Positions 13,311 through 25,358 of a DNA stretch of 64,000 nucleotides are shown one piece after another. The stretch comes from Karalla daura (Eukaryota; Chordata; Actinopteri; Chaetodontiformes; Leiognathidae): NCBI GenBank assembly GCA_029224185.1, contig CM055198.1, positions 22,213,036 through 22,277,035 of the forward strand, read 5' to 3'. A program made the position numbers and the translations under genes. Numbering within the stretch: the stretch's first letter is position 1; each line of letters opens with the position of its first letter. Under the pieces are notes generated by a model. That model was not told the DNA's origin and searched no databases. It was given only the letters and a program-made list of their open reading frames with translations.

Positions 13311-13959
13311 TTGACTGGACTTGGACTGAGCGCCTCCTACACTGCTTGTTGTTGTTGTCCATTCGCTTTTTTTCTTTATTCATTTGTCTTCGCTCTTTCT
13401 GAAGAACATTTTTCTTTCCATTTTTCTCAATTAAAATTGGTGTCCATTGCTGGTGTGCTGGTGTTCTAAGAAATGATGGATTCATCATTTTACAAAGATT
13501 TAATAACAACAGGGAGCATCGATAGGAAAAGAGCACCTATGGCTTAAAAGTTTGGGTTATTATTGAAATCATTTGTTAAACCTGACAACGGTCTTAGATT
13601 TGCACAGAAAGTTCCGGGAACATTGTTTTCAGGGGTGATGATAGCATCATCTCTCACCAGTCTACCTGTTCACGTGCTGGACCATCCAAGCAGCTGTTCC
13701 TGGAGAACGTTCCCATCGTTTAGAGAACACTCATTCCCAAAAATCATTTACACTGATGAGGCGAAACACTGAATACATCCTCTTTGCCCTGTCTTCAGTC
13801 GAGTAGAACTCAAGGAGGGATTAGCTTCATTCTAGGGTTCAGCAGGAGTTCCTGTAGATGCTCATGGTCACATTGTTATTCCACCATTAGCCAGTAAACC
13901 AAGACGGCCATTTTTTTTTTAACGTAATCGTCCAACTGTTTGTCCAGGGTCCTTTGATA

Positions 13960-14240
13960 ACTCTCCCTGGCTTTTAGTGAGCGGTCTGTGAGAGGGACTG
14001 TGGTCAGACCAGGGTCACTGTCGCCAGCGTCCACTGAAATGTGATAGGGTTAAAGTTACACAGCCATTAATCAGCGGCGGGCCAGGCTCGGGCCTAATGG
14101 ACAGGGACGCTGTGTGAGGCAGGCCCGGGACGAACAAAACGAGGACACGAACTCCGCTCATTCTTCCCAACAGCGGGAGAAAACAGCAGAGACAATGTCC
14201 GTCAGTGCTGCTCAAACAGGAGCCAGATAAGGTGAAAGGA
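13960..14240. promoter_or_regulatory. candidate conserved noncoding element
   Basis: Unique sequence around CAGCCATTAATCAGCGGCGG (near 14060) and GGGCCTAATGGACAGGG, bounded on the right by a (TG)n tract. Confidence 0.3.
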
Positions 14241-14256
14241 ACAGTGTGGATGTTTG

Positions 14257-14258
<2 letters not shown>

Positions 14259-14310
<52 letters not shown>
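14259..14310. repeat. (TG)n microsatellite
   Basis: About 26 perfect TG units. Confidence 0.93.
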
Positions 14311-14311
<1 letters not shown>

Positions 14312-14454
14312 CCAGTGGTCCCCATCCCTCCACCACGTAGTCTGAATAATGATTTAACCGAGGTCAGATTCCATTGGAGACGCTCACCTGTATCTGACAC
14401 TAGTGGTATCGCGTCGCTGCCATTAATGTCCAATTTTCAATGAAAACAGAAATA

Positions 14455-15062
14455 GAATACAGACTGATAAGGGTAGCACACCATCCAGCTTCACACCCGA
14501 CCACATAATTACCCCAATGGGCCGTGGTGAGGGATCATATCCTGGCGCGCGCCGGGGGGTCAGCGGCGATAAGCTTCAGCCGAGCTCCCAACATGCAGCA
14601 TAATTACTCTATTGATAATTCACCAGGAAAATGGTCCCGGCCAATTGCAGAGCTCCGATTTAATGGATTGGATGGCGAAACGAGGGAGGAATGGAGGAAA
14701 GGAGGCTGTGAGGGGGCATGTGTGTGTGTGTGTGTGGGGGGGGGGGGTAGTACGTGGGGGCGAGCAGCAAGGGCCTTTTATTAGAAATGAAAATATGTTT
14801 AGGCCATAGGGGGACCCATTTTCCCTGGAGATAATAAGGCCAATAAAATGTAAAGCAGGGGAAGGGCTTGGCATGGGGTCCAACTGTGGCTGTTTATCTG
14901 TGTGTGTCCTGCATTAGCCCATTTATCCCCAGCCTCAAATTAGCTAATCATTCTCCAAGGGGAAGGACTTGGTCAGGAAATTGACATTTAGCAGCATAGG
15001 CTCACTCTATTAACTACAGTAAATTTAATTTGCTGCACACCCCAGAAGTGGGCTGTTTTCTT
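14455..15062. promoter_or_regulatory. candidate enhancer cluster
   Basis: Two unique islands separated by a short (TG)n/poly-G at about 14718-14748. The first has CATAATTACC, GCATAATTACTCTATTG and GATAATTC. The second has a HOX-like CCAATAAAATG (14840-14850), CAAATTAGCTAATCATT (near 14937-14952), ATTAACTACAG and AAATTTAATTTGC. Spacing and site density resemble conserved developmental enhancers. Confidence 0.42.
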
Positions 15063-15199
15063 TGCCATCAGAGGGAGAGAAGGGAGAGGGAGACAGAAAC
15101 ACAGAGAGATTGTGTTTATTGCATCTGCTGCTTCTGGCCACAATTTGTTTGGCTGAAAATATAAGACTTAGACTTGGAACATTGCAACTCTGTTGTATT

Positions 15200-15540
15200 C
15201 CCTCTCATGTACTGCTGATTACAAACATACGCAGGCATTGTCAACACATAGATGCGCTCAGTCCAAGGTCGGCCCGGGCCATTGATGGATTATCTCGCCT
15301 GGAGACTCCAAACCCCAAAAATGCCAATGTTTTTCTTTTTGCCTTTTTTTTTCTTTTTTCCATTAGCTGTGATTGTGTGAGCAGCCTCGTCATAGCTGTG
15401 GTAAACATGAAATCAGATGTCCTGGTACTGACGGCTGTGTTCACCTCTGCTTGGGAATCACACGCTTCATAATGATTGTTTTTGATAATCACTCCGGGGT
15501 GTCTGCTGCAGCATGGGCTCGCTACCTTTCACTGTGGGAA
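15200..15540. promoter_or_regulatory. candidate conserved noncoding element
   Basis: Unique sequence with GCTGATTACAAAC, GCCATTGATGGATTATC, CCATTAGCTGTGATTG and CATAATGATTG. One T-rich run interrupts it near 15330-15360. Confidence 0.33.
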
Positions 15541-16079
15541 AGTTAAAACAGCTCCGACGAGTCGAGTATTAAAACCGGAGCGGGGATGATGAAGAAGTCC
15601 TTAGTCTGAAAAATAATCAGCAGATATTTTGATAATTCCAGCCAGAATTCCAAACATTTGCTCATTGAGCTCCTCAGATGTGCAGACGCGCTGTTTTGCT
15701 TTGTCTGTTATCTGTTTATAAACTGAACAATTTTGGATTTTGGGATTAAACAAGCATTTCAGATGCATAATTTTGGGCTTTGGGAAGTTAGAGCAGCCGC
15801 TTTCCCCTCCTCCTTATATTCTCGATTTGAAGACTTTGCTGTTTTTGTGCCCGTGGGGGACATTGTGTTGCGTTGTTGCTGAATGATAAATTGTGAGAAA
15901 TCTGCTGTAATTTTATAATGGACTGCAAATAAACAAGAAGTGAACAAACTTTTCTAAGTTCAATATGTTTCATAACTCAATGCATCATGTGCTCAATGTG
16001 ATTGCATGTTTTAATGTTTATTTGCTGCGTGTTTATTTTTCTACAGCTTCACATGTTTTTTGTTTCATTTTATTTATGT

Positions 16080-16081
<2 letters not shown>

Positions 16082-16115
<34 letters not shown>

Positions 16116-16122
16116 CTCTCTC
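16082..16122. repeat. (GA)n followed by (CT)n, inverted
   Basis: GAGAGA... for about 30 bases followed directly by CTCTCTCTC; the junction forms a perfect short hairpin. Confidence 0.88.
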
Positions 16123-16433
16123 TTCCCAGACCGTGGACTAGCTAGCTACTGGGTGGTGATCAGGATCACCTCGGCCTAATTGATTGCAACAGTTGTCAGA
16201 GTGTTGTCTGTTAGGGACGGTGACAGGCGTCTGAAGGAAGTGATTAGACGGCTGTCGGGAGAGAGACAGCTCTGCTTGTCCCAAACTGCAAACTAATAAA
16301 AGGGGGAAAGCAATAAAGCTGGCGGACAGCAGGTTTGACTGTTTTTATAGACAAATCAATAAAATGATAGATGATGGAAAATAACGGCATCTCAGCTGCC
16401 GATTTCTACTGGGGTTTCAAATCATGGACTTTG

Positions 16434-16514
16434 ACACACACACACACACACACACACACTCTCACTCACTCATACACACACACACTCTCACACACACACA
16501 CACACACACACACA
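16434..16514. repeat. compound (CA)n with CTCACTCA spacers
   Basis: Two CA runs joined by ACTCTCACTCACTCAT and CTCTCACAC units. Confidence 0.9.
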
Positions 16515-16649
16515 TGTTGCAGGGTTTCGTCTGTGGTCCCAGCCGTGTGCAGGGACACGCTATGTTTTTGTCATCCGTGTCTGGCACCACATCCGGACGT
16601 GAGACACACTTTCCTTTTTCTTTTTGCAGGTCTCTGAATGATGACTGTG

Positions 16650-16651
16650 GA

Positions 16652-16682
<31 letters not shown>
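16650..16682. repeat. (TG)n microsatellite
   Basis: About 15 TG units. Confidence 0.88.
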
Positions 16683-16684
<2 letters not shown>

Positions 16685-16815
16685 TGCTGCTTGTGTGTCA
16701 TAACTAACAGAGTAAATCTCCTGCTGTAAATCTTTTTGAGACCAGAGGGTGATTGTCAGGATCAATACCACGGACAGGCCTTCCTCTGAGCCCTCCTCTA
16801 ATTGGCTCAATTTCG

Positions 16816-16817
<2 letters not shown>

Positions 16818-16878
<61 letters not shown>
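16818..16878. repeat. (TG)n microsatellite
   Basis: About 30 perfect TG units. Confidence 0.94.
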
Positions 16879-16879
<1 letters not shown>

Positions 16880-16913
16880 ACAGTGTTGTGTGTTGTTTTG
16901 TTGAGCAGTTTTA

Positions 16914-16985
16914 GTAGGCCTACACGATAAAGGATGAATTCATCCATCCTGATAAATTTTGATTTTTTGATATTTTGTTTCTTCT
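16914..16985. mobile_element. possible hAT-like repeat remnant
   Basis: TAGGCCTACACGATAAAGGATG followed by TGATAAATTTTGATTTTTTGATAT. The GGCC/TGCACGATA start followed by T-rich GATTTT resembles a common fish nonautonomous DNA element recalled from memory. Low certainty. Confidence 0.3.
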
Positions 16986-17652
16986 TTCATTTTATCTGCT
17001 TATAGAACTTAGTTCACCATTGTTTTGGACTCACATGGACTGAGCTTTATTTATAGTGAAATTCATTTTTGTTATTTCAGTTTAGTTTTGGAAACTTAAT
17101 TGAAATCTTAAAAATGAAAAATAAAATAATTTATAGTTTATAGGTTTTGTAGCAGATTGAAAAAAAGTGTAAGATGCACATGGGAAAATAATGGAATATT
17201 ATTCTAGTGCGTTTTGACTATTTTAGAGGGAGAAATCCAGTGTCGGGGAGCCTTAGATTTCTCAGCCTGCAGCAGTGAAATGAACCACCTGAGGTGGGAG
17301 CACAGTCCGTGGCTCCTACCGTTGCTTCTTCTGCTTTCTGTCACGGTTGCCCCACACATGCGTAAGTGACAGCTAAGTGAAACACACTCAGCCACATTTG
17401 CAGAGAGTGATCAAAAGGCGTTCTGGGAAATGCAGCAATGATTAAGTGAAATAGAGGAAGACAAGGCTGAAAGGGTTCTAACTTCATTACCACTCAGACG
17501 GAGGTGATATTTAACCCAGCAATAACATTTCAAGTCTCATTTGTGGAACGGCGACGAGCATCTCGGAGAAGCAGAAACATGTCAGCGTTCTGTGTGGTGT
17601 TTACCGGCCCCAGGCTGCTGAACGTCTCGCCGCTTCTCCTCCTCTCCTCCAG

Positions 17653-17898
17653 GTCTCACTCCCGCCACCGCCGCTCCCGCAGCCGGAGCGCCAGCCGCAG
17701 CCGCAGGGGGAGCCGCAGCCGCAGGAGGAGCCGCAGCCGGCGCAGGAGCAGGAGCAGGAGCAGGAGCCGCAGCAGGAGCCGCAGCAGGGAGCGGGACAGG
17801 AGCCGCCGCAAAGGCCGAGACCGAGACAAGGACAAGGAGAGGGAGCGAGGCAGGGACAGGGACAAGGACAAGAGCAAAGACAAGGCAGACAAAAAGGG
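17653..17898 (+). CDS. rsrc1: rsrc1 exon: RS repeats passing into charged RD/DK tail
   Basis: This 246-nt exon has an acceptor CTCCTCTCCTCCAG ending at 17652 and a strong donor GTGAGT at 17899. Its first G completes an Arg codon with the previous exon. About 81 codons follow with no stop, and the last two bases (GG) begin a Gly codon completed at 36033. The protein starts SHSRHRRSRSRSASRSRRG, continues with a block of pure RS dipeptides, then changes to RERDRSRRKGRDRDKDK and ends KSKDKADKK. That RS-to-KGRDKEK-type shift is typical of RSRC1 just before its NIK...LEHL segment. RS dipeptides are the usual substrates of SR protein kinases and drive localisation to nuclear speckles (family knowledge). 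The coding strand is purine-rich, which suits splicing enhancers. A 145-bp (TG)n tract starts only about 20 nt after the exon. Confidence 0.92.
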
Positions 17899-17914
17899 GT
17901 GAGTGATGGAACGG

Positions 17915-18064
<150 letters not shown>

Positions 18065-19010
18065 ACTTTAACTCCACAGGAGAATAAGGAGTCCCTACAA
18101 GCCTATGCGAGGGAGCTCAGACCCAGCTCCTCCATCCATCACTGGGTCCGTGCATCCATCAATCCATCAGTGCTCGGTCCGCGTGTCCTCTGTGGGGAAA
18201 TAGCCCTCCTCCACTTTGCTCCCAGTGTTTTGGTCGCCAGGTGACGCCTGACGTCTTTACGTCCGCCCCTCACCCCGATGGCCCGCCTGCAATAAGCCTC
18301 CGTATAGAACGTCTACATCTCTGATGTGCTTATATCACGGAGAGAACAAACTAAACAATAGATGAGAGCTGATAGATGAGAGCTCCAGATGAAGGAGAGA
18401 GAAGATGGTCAATGATGTGTTCCGGAGGCTGGGACGCATGCAGACACAGGTGTAACCTGTTTAGCGGCCTCTCTGCGCCTCCCCCAGAATAGCAGCCTCC
18501 GTCCCTCCCCAACACACACGCCTCTGATGCGATCGGAGGCCCGGTGTAGTGCGACTTCCACCCAGTTGTTGTCTGTCATATTGAATGGCACAGATGTGCG
18601 TGTCAGACTATGGATCCCCTGAGTGGTGCAGGGCAGCTGTAAAGCAGGTCTGAAGTCACGGCGAACAGATAACTTCACATACCGGAGCATGGATGAATTC
18701 TAATGAGCGCCTGAGGTGTGTGTGTGACACGCACAGCCAGGATGAAACAGGTTTGCATGTTTAGATACTTTCAACATTTAGAGGTAAAGGTGAAGTGGTG
18801 AAACTAGAGAGATGTACATTTGTATGTTTTGACAGCCTGAAGCGTGTTCGGCCTGAAAACGATGCTCCATCCCTCACATGTTCTGTTGATGCAACGCTGC
18901 GATCGGATGGTGAAACCATCACTGTAGCCACGGCGTGAGACAAAAAGCAGCAGAATCTGCTCAATATTCTCTCCTTGTCACACGCTCCCTTTTTTTTACC
19001 AGAAATATGT

Positions 19011-19032
19011 GTGTGTGTGTGTGTGTGTGTGT
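19011..19032. repeat. (TG)n microsatellite
   Basis: About 11 TG units. Confidence 0.85.
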
Positions 19033-20697
19033 CTCATTAAGTGAAATGCTAATTATTGAGAAAATGTTTCAATCTTTCGCTGTGAGTCATCCATGAGATT
19101 TCTTTTTAAACGAAAAACACTTTTTGTATCCGACGCATGCGATACTAAGATAAAACTGAAGGAGGAACGTGAGTGATAAGAAACGAGGGTTTAGCACTGA
19201 CGTATCATTCAGACTGCTCCTCGTTTATTAAGATAAATTCAATTTGTCAGTGCTTTTTCCAAAAGTGATCCGATAAAAGTAGAACTGGCAAAAAAAGCGT
19301 CACTAGATGCAGTTTGTCTGTGCTGGAATCAGATTCGATTGGTCATCAGAGGAACTGCAGGTGTGAGACTGTGAGATTTGACTTCTTCTGAAGGAAAAAT
19401 GCCCCGTTTATTTGGAGCTGTTACATATTGCCTTTCTTAGATCGATATCGGGAAAACAAATAAAGCTAACAGTGAAATGTAAGGCCGGCTGACTTTATCT
19501 GTTTTCTTATTAAGGCTTCAATATCCTTCAGCATCGATAGGCATCTGTGCCTTTATCTGTGACCCCGCTTTAGCTCGTCTGCGTGCACGTGAGGCTGCAG
19601 ATAGACGCGCCTCCACCTGTGGCAGCGTGAATGCACCTCCAGCTCCTCTGCTCTCCTCTGGCCTCCCAGTGAGCCCGGAGCGCTGGTGGCACCGTGCAGG
19701 GATGGCTCAGACGCATCACAAGCAGCCGCCGCACACACACAGCCACGCTACCCGGAATCTGCACGCTCCGGATGTTTACCTGGCTTCACGCCGCTTGTTA
19801 GTTTTGCTTTTTAGATTAGAAAAACAAATAAAAACCTTGCATGAAAAATATACGTTTTTTTTTCTTTTTTGCCACTTCAAGTCGACGCTGAATGACAGTT
19901 TTGAGATTCAGGCTTCAGTAATTGACAGTTGGTTAGAAAAAGAGGGTGGTGGGTGGAGGGGGCGGATTGTTCAATAATGTATACTTGTTTTGGTTGTTTT
20001 CAGCATTTTACAACACGAGTTTTCAGCACTGAATGTTTCAGTCACGCTCTGCTCCGGGAAGTGATCCCGTTATTACATTAAAAATACACCATATTGCAAT
20101 CAGCGATTCCATTTTTGATTCACGTGTTGTAAGGAAAAAAGAGAGAAGTTTCTACCACTTTGTTTCCACTTTAATGGTTTCAATCGCTGTAAAAATCAGT
20201 GGAACTCCGAAGTGCGTTCATCTACCCGCGGACCTTGATTCCAAAGCCGGCTGACACGGATGTTCCTGTTATTCCCTAGACGGTCCCAGAGGAGTTTGGG
20301 TGCCTAACAAAGTCCCCCTCCTCCTCTAGCAGAGATGCAGAAGCCGCGAGATGTATCAAGAATATGTAAAACACGGCTTTCTGCGGTACATCCTGTCGAT
20401 GACAAGCCACCTCTTTTTCCTCTGTCTCTTCCGCTTTTCTTCATCTGTTCTTAATGGGGATGGGGGCAGGGTCTTTATGTAAGCCCCTGATCCTCCTCAC
20501 TACCTCCACACAAACACAGGCACACTGGAACACTCCAACCTCATTTACATCCAGGTTTCCTCGCTGGGTGGTGGGAGAGGAGTGAAGCAGTGTGATGTCG
20601 ATGGCGGGGCGGGGTGGAGGAGAGGCTCGGGAGCTTTATAGTGTCTGTCAGGATGAAAGAGGGGCCCCCTCAGAGCGCCACCCTGACACCACTCTGC

Positions 20698-20722
20698 GTG
20701 TGTGTGTGAGTGAGTGTGTGTG
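20698..20722. repeat. short (TG)n
   Basis: GTGTGTGTGTGAGTGAGTGTGTGTG. Confidence 0.7.
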
Positions 20723-20890
20723 GTGTTGTCGTCATTAAACATTTAACACTCCTCTAGTATGACAGCAGGCAACTTGGTGCTCCAGCGGCATGTTTTCATG
20801 CAAAATTTATTGAAAAAGACGAGCTGTTGTTAAGAGATCTTGTTGCCTTTCACTGGTGGCAAAGGGTAAGTGGCTGATTGTAGGGTTCAC

Positions 20891-20924
<34 letters not shown>

Positions 20925-20944
20925 TGTGTGTGTGTGTGTGTGTG
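20891..20944. repeat. (TG)n with one GA interruption
   Basis: Two TG runs separated by GAG at about 20921. Confidence 0.92.
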
Positions 20945-22776
20945 TTTACCCAGACTAGTGTATAGGGTCAGAAGGTCAGCTTTGCTCTGTGTAATCCTCC
21001 GACAGATTTACAGAGACAACAGAGGAGCTTCCTTAAAGAGTTTAACTGGTGCTTAAACTGTTGTTTGTTTGTGTTTTTCATTGATCACCCCCCCCCCCCA
21101 CCCCCACCTGTCTTATTTTAACACCTTTTAAACAAAAGCGGATTTAGATGCTCTCTTTTTTTCTTCCAAGTCAATCCTGGATTTATTGAATATTTAGGTT
21201 AAGTCTAGCTTGGAGCATTTTTATTCATATTTTCCCGTCCGTTTATCTTGAGGAAAAGGACTGTTTTTATTTGCTTGTGGATCTGAAAAGTTTGAAGACC
21301 TAACTTGTCATTTACTCAGGCTCTGCCTCATTTATTTCCTATCGTATTTATGTTTATTCTCATCCTAAACACACATGTTGATTTTAGTTTACAGCAAATA
21401 GACTGAGCTGCTCAACAGTGGTTTCATGTGTGCTTCAGGATTTACCTCAGTAAACAAACGGATAGAAAACTGCTCTCTAATCTCCTCCTCAAAAGGAGAT
21501 AAAGTGCATATGAAACTTCCCAGCCTGGATCCTAGGTGATGCTCATGCTTTCTCTTCATCTGTGGCAGGAGCCTGGTCTGGTTGCATTGCATTGTTTTGT
21601 CAGAGGTTTTGTTTTCTGGTGAATCGTAGCCGGAGAAACGACCGGCGTGAAGAAGAGCACATCTGCCCGGAGGCAGATAAATGACAGAGGTGTAATCTGA
21701 ATGTAGCAGCAGTGCTCACCTGATGTTCTGACCCAATTCCCACCTGTAATTAATAAGCAGAAATGTAGAAACTAGAGTTAGCAGATGGCTCTTTCTGCAC
21801 AGAAAGTGGCAGGCTTTTCTAAAATAATTACAAGTCAAGAGTTTTAAAGGGTTTTGGCATCATTTAAGTGCTGCACAGGTTCGGCCTTTGATCACACATT
21901 TGAAGGAATTTGGTGATAAGTTTGGATGAGGCGCTGTCGCACGACTGTCGATCTTTTTATTTACGGGTTTGCTGATGATGTTACACACAATTATGGATGC
22001 CGGTCTCTACCCTCCTCAGGCTGCAATCCTCCGCTGAAAGACTCTGCTTTAAAGGGCCGTCCTCACCCTCGGCCGACCTCTTTGCTTTCCTCTGTAAAGG
22101 TAGTGGAAGAGCGTGGGCTGTCTGCTGTAGCTCCACATCCTCAATCAGAGAGGTCTGTCCAATTAGGCTGAACTGCTCACCTGGGCCGGGTCACGGGGAG
22201 GGGGAGGGGGGAGCGGCAGCTCCATCCGACTCAATTTGGTGTCATCTGAGTGAGAGCTGGGCAGAGGCTGGGCAGCGGAGGCGCAGAGGGCAGCGTGGAG
22301 ACCTCTCCTGGCAGCAGAGGACCGTCCTCCCCCCTGCATGTAAAACCGAGAGTGGCTGTAATGAGATTAGGGTTAAAGAAATGAAACGAGGGCCTGCGTG
22401 TCATTAAAACCTCTCTTTTTTGATGTCTTTGTCTGTGAAGGAACCATGTCGGAGTCTCTCCCTTCCAGCGCCTCCATTGTTCACCTACACAGAGTTGCTT
22501 TGTTTACGAAGGTGGAGCTGCAGCGTTTCACATAAAACGCGTCTTCTTGACACCGTCGTCCCCACCCGCCTGCCCGCTCTCATCTCTGCCGATGTGATTG
22601 TTTAGTAATTCCTCTCATTACCGCCTTCTCCCCAGAACCCGGCCTCACCACAGGAGCCTGGTCCGGACCCGCGGGCCTGGCTCTGGCTAGCGCTGCTCCA
22701 TCGCTCAGCCTTAACCTCTGGAAGCCTAGAGGCTGCCAGGCAGAGAGAAAATAAAAACAAGACCCCAGACACTCTC

Positions 22777-22847
22777 TCACACACACACATACACACATAC
22801 ACACACATACACATACATACACTTACACACACACACACGCACGCACA
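22777..22847. repeat. imperfect (CA)n/(CATA)n
   Basis: CACACATACACACATAC-type repeat, ending in ACACGCACGCACA. Confidence 0.88.
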
Positions 22848-23110
22848 TTTCACACTCACTGCTGTTGATTTTCCCTCCCTGCTCGCCTCACTCAGAGGAA
22901 ATAATTGTCTGCATCTTTGCCTCTGTTGAACATCTATCAGCTCATTAGTGCTGGTAATACACAGAGAAAGTGAGAGTGTTTGTGTGTGTGTCTGCGCGTA
23001 GGTAGCCTCCGCCTGCGGCACCCTCTCAGCCTGCTGGGACTGTGTGTGTATGGGTGGTGTGGATGGGACCACTGGCTGCTCATGCTGCTGCTGCTCCTCC
23101 TGCTGCCTGC

Positions 23111-23144
<34 letters not shown>
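23111..23144. repeat. (TG)n microsatellite
   Basis: About 16 TG units; preceded by a CTG/CTC-rich stretch at 23080-23108. Confidence 0.9.
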
Positions 23145-23145
<1 letters not shown>

Positions 23146-23365
23146 TGCACTCTTGCAGGACTCTAGGCTGTGTCTGGCTCTGGGAGCGGGTCTGGGGAGG
23201 TAAGAGAGACTTCAAACGCCGTCCTCGGAAGGTTAGGATACACTCACATTGACTTAAATCAATGAGCTGTAAGTGTTTGTATTATTTGTGTGTGTGTCAA
23301 GGGGGGTAGCCCAAGTGGCCAGGAGCAAGAGGAGACATGGGTGAAGCTGAGGAGATGTATGGGTG

Positions 23366-23468
23366 TGTGTGTGTGTGTGTGTGTGTGTGTAGCCTGGGTG
23401 GGGGCTGGGTGGTTGGATGAGGGTGGGTGAAGGAAGAGTGATGCCTACATGCAAAGGTGGACAGAAGA

Positions 23469-23522
<54 letters not shown>
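23366..23522. repeat. (TG)n then (CA)n, facing each other
   Basis: (TG)n at 23366-23391 and (CA)n at 23470-23522, 80 bases apart. Complementary in one transcript, so a stem-loop is possible. Confidence 0.9.
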
Positions 23523-23525
<3 letters not shown>

Positions 23526-23858
23526 CCCAGTAGACAAACACATGCACACAGAGCTGTGCAGCTGCAGTGTTTCTTGGCCCATGGCTGTGTGTAGTCATTA
23601 GCTGCTTCTTCTTTTTTTCTACACGGATCATTTGCACAGATTGGATAGAAAACACTCAGGCCGCACAAACTCGATCTTCACTCGAAGGACGTTTACTTTC
23701 GCGTACTCACACAAGACAAATGCTGGGCTCAGACCTGTTACCTGGCTACTGCAACTCCCATGGCTCCGAGGCAGGAGAGCGAGCGCTGTGCTAACATGTA
23801 AACAAAACTTAATTGTGAACATATAGTGGGATTAGTTGGACTGTGTTATAGCCCTAAA

Positions 23859-23970
23859 CCATCCATCCATCTGTCCATTATCTTACACTCGTTCTTCCCA
23901 GTGGTATCGCTGGAGTGGATACACCCTGGATAGGTCTCCAGTCCACTGCAGGACACACACACACAAACAC
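23859..23970 (-). mobile_element. teleost dispersed-repeat tail (non-LTR/SINE type), internally deleted
   Basis: On the + strand it reads CCATCCATCCAT...GTCCATTATCTTACAC, then GGATACACCCTGGATAGGTC and CCAGTCCACTGCAGG. This is the reverse complement of the widespread fish repeat that reads ...GATGGACTGGTGACCTGTCCAGGGTGTACC... and ends in (GGAT)n. The central GGGATAGGCTCCAGC part is missing. Confidence 0.65.
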
Positions 23971-24712
23971 ACTGTTCAGTCTTATACTCACAGATATGGA
24001 AATTTGTCATCACAAATCATGAATCAGAGTCTTGGCATTTAATCAAACAACGCTGCAATGCAAAACAGTTACAGCTACTGCTTGGCTTTGTGTCTGGCAG
24101 GTGACTGATAATCATTCTGAATAATTCCAAAATGGATGAAATCCTGATGTGACACAAATGCAGATATTGTAATTTGCAGATTTCAGGGAGAAGCTATTAT
24201 GTTTTGTTTCTTTTTTTTTCTTGCTTTTTGTTTGGTTCTCCATTCATCTTTCCCCCCAAACATGCAAAAATAGAAGATAACTAATAAGAAAGCCAAGTAG
24301 GTGAACAAGATCAATGTTCTTTTATTTAGCATTTTCCTTTGTCTTTAACGTGTGTGAACAGCTTAAGTGACGTTTTGTGCAGTTTGAACTCCAGTTCCAG
24401 GGTGAGAGTTCATGAGTGTCACTATAGAAAGAGGCATGAGGTTTAACACATTTGTAGACATGGGTTTGGCCACGGATGAAGGGACACAGATTAGCGTAGA
24501 CTCTGATGATCGTTGCTACTTTTAGGCTCAGTATTCCATTTAGGTGTGCAGCGTTATGTGTCATCAGGGTAATGCTTTTAGAATTAATTCACATTCATTG
24601 TATTAGAGGAGTTAAACAGCCGCTGAAATGGTATCACAGGCTTTTTGTTTTCTCTGTGGTGACGCCTGAGAACGACCTCTCCATCCCGTATGTGCACATT
24701 GGTGTTTGTAGA

Positions 24713-24767
24713 GAGAGAGAGAGGGAGGGAGGGAGGGAGGGAGAGGGAGGGAGGGAGAGGGAGGGAA
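24713..24767. repeat. (GGGA)n purine repeat
   Basis: GAGAGAGAGAGGGAGGGAGGGAGGG-type tract, all purine. Confidence 0.88.
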
Positions 24768-24994
24768 ATCTGGCCACTTTTAATCACAGGAGAGACACCC
24801 TGAGCGAGCGATAGAGAGCTGTGACAATCCACTTAGTGCGCTCTGTAATCTGTTTAACCATTTAGTGAGTTGTTGAAGGAGTATGCAAACACTCGCACAC
24901 ATGACAAAAACACACACTAGACACCCCGCGGCCTGTCCAGGTACACAGGACGGTCTGCCTCCTGAACTGACTAGTGATTCTGTGCTGTAACACA

Positions 24995-25129
<135 letters not shown>

Positions 25130-25244
25130 GATGTGTTTGAGACCTGCTGTAGCCACTGAGAGAAGCCAGGCCTGGAGCATGATGACAGAGACCAGACCCA
25201 GCCAAATAGAAGATCCCCCAATCCAATTACCCTGTTCCTCTCTT

Positions 25245-25358
25245 TTATTCTCTCCTCTCCTCTCCTCTCCTCTCCTCTCCTCTCCTCTCCTCTCCTCTCC
25301 TCTCCTCTCCTCTCCTCTCCTCTCCTCTCCTCTCCTCTCCTCTCCTCTCCTCTCCTCT
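25245..25358. repeat. (CCTCT)n pentanucleotide array, about 114 bp
   Basis: About 22 near-perfect copies of CTCTC/CCTCT; all pyrimidine on the + strand. The array is only 115 bp from the (TG)n at 25000-25129. Confidence 0.96.

Noticed and set aside
25245..25358. Possible telomere-like array
   Set aside because: Unit is CCTCT, not the vertebrate telomere hexamer.
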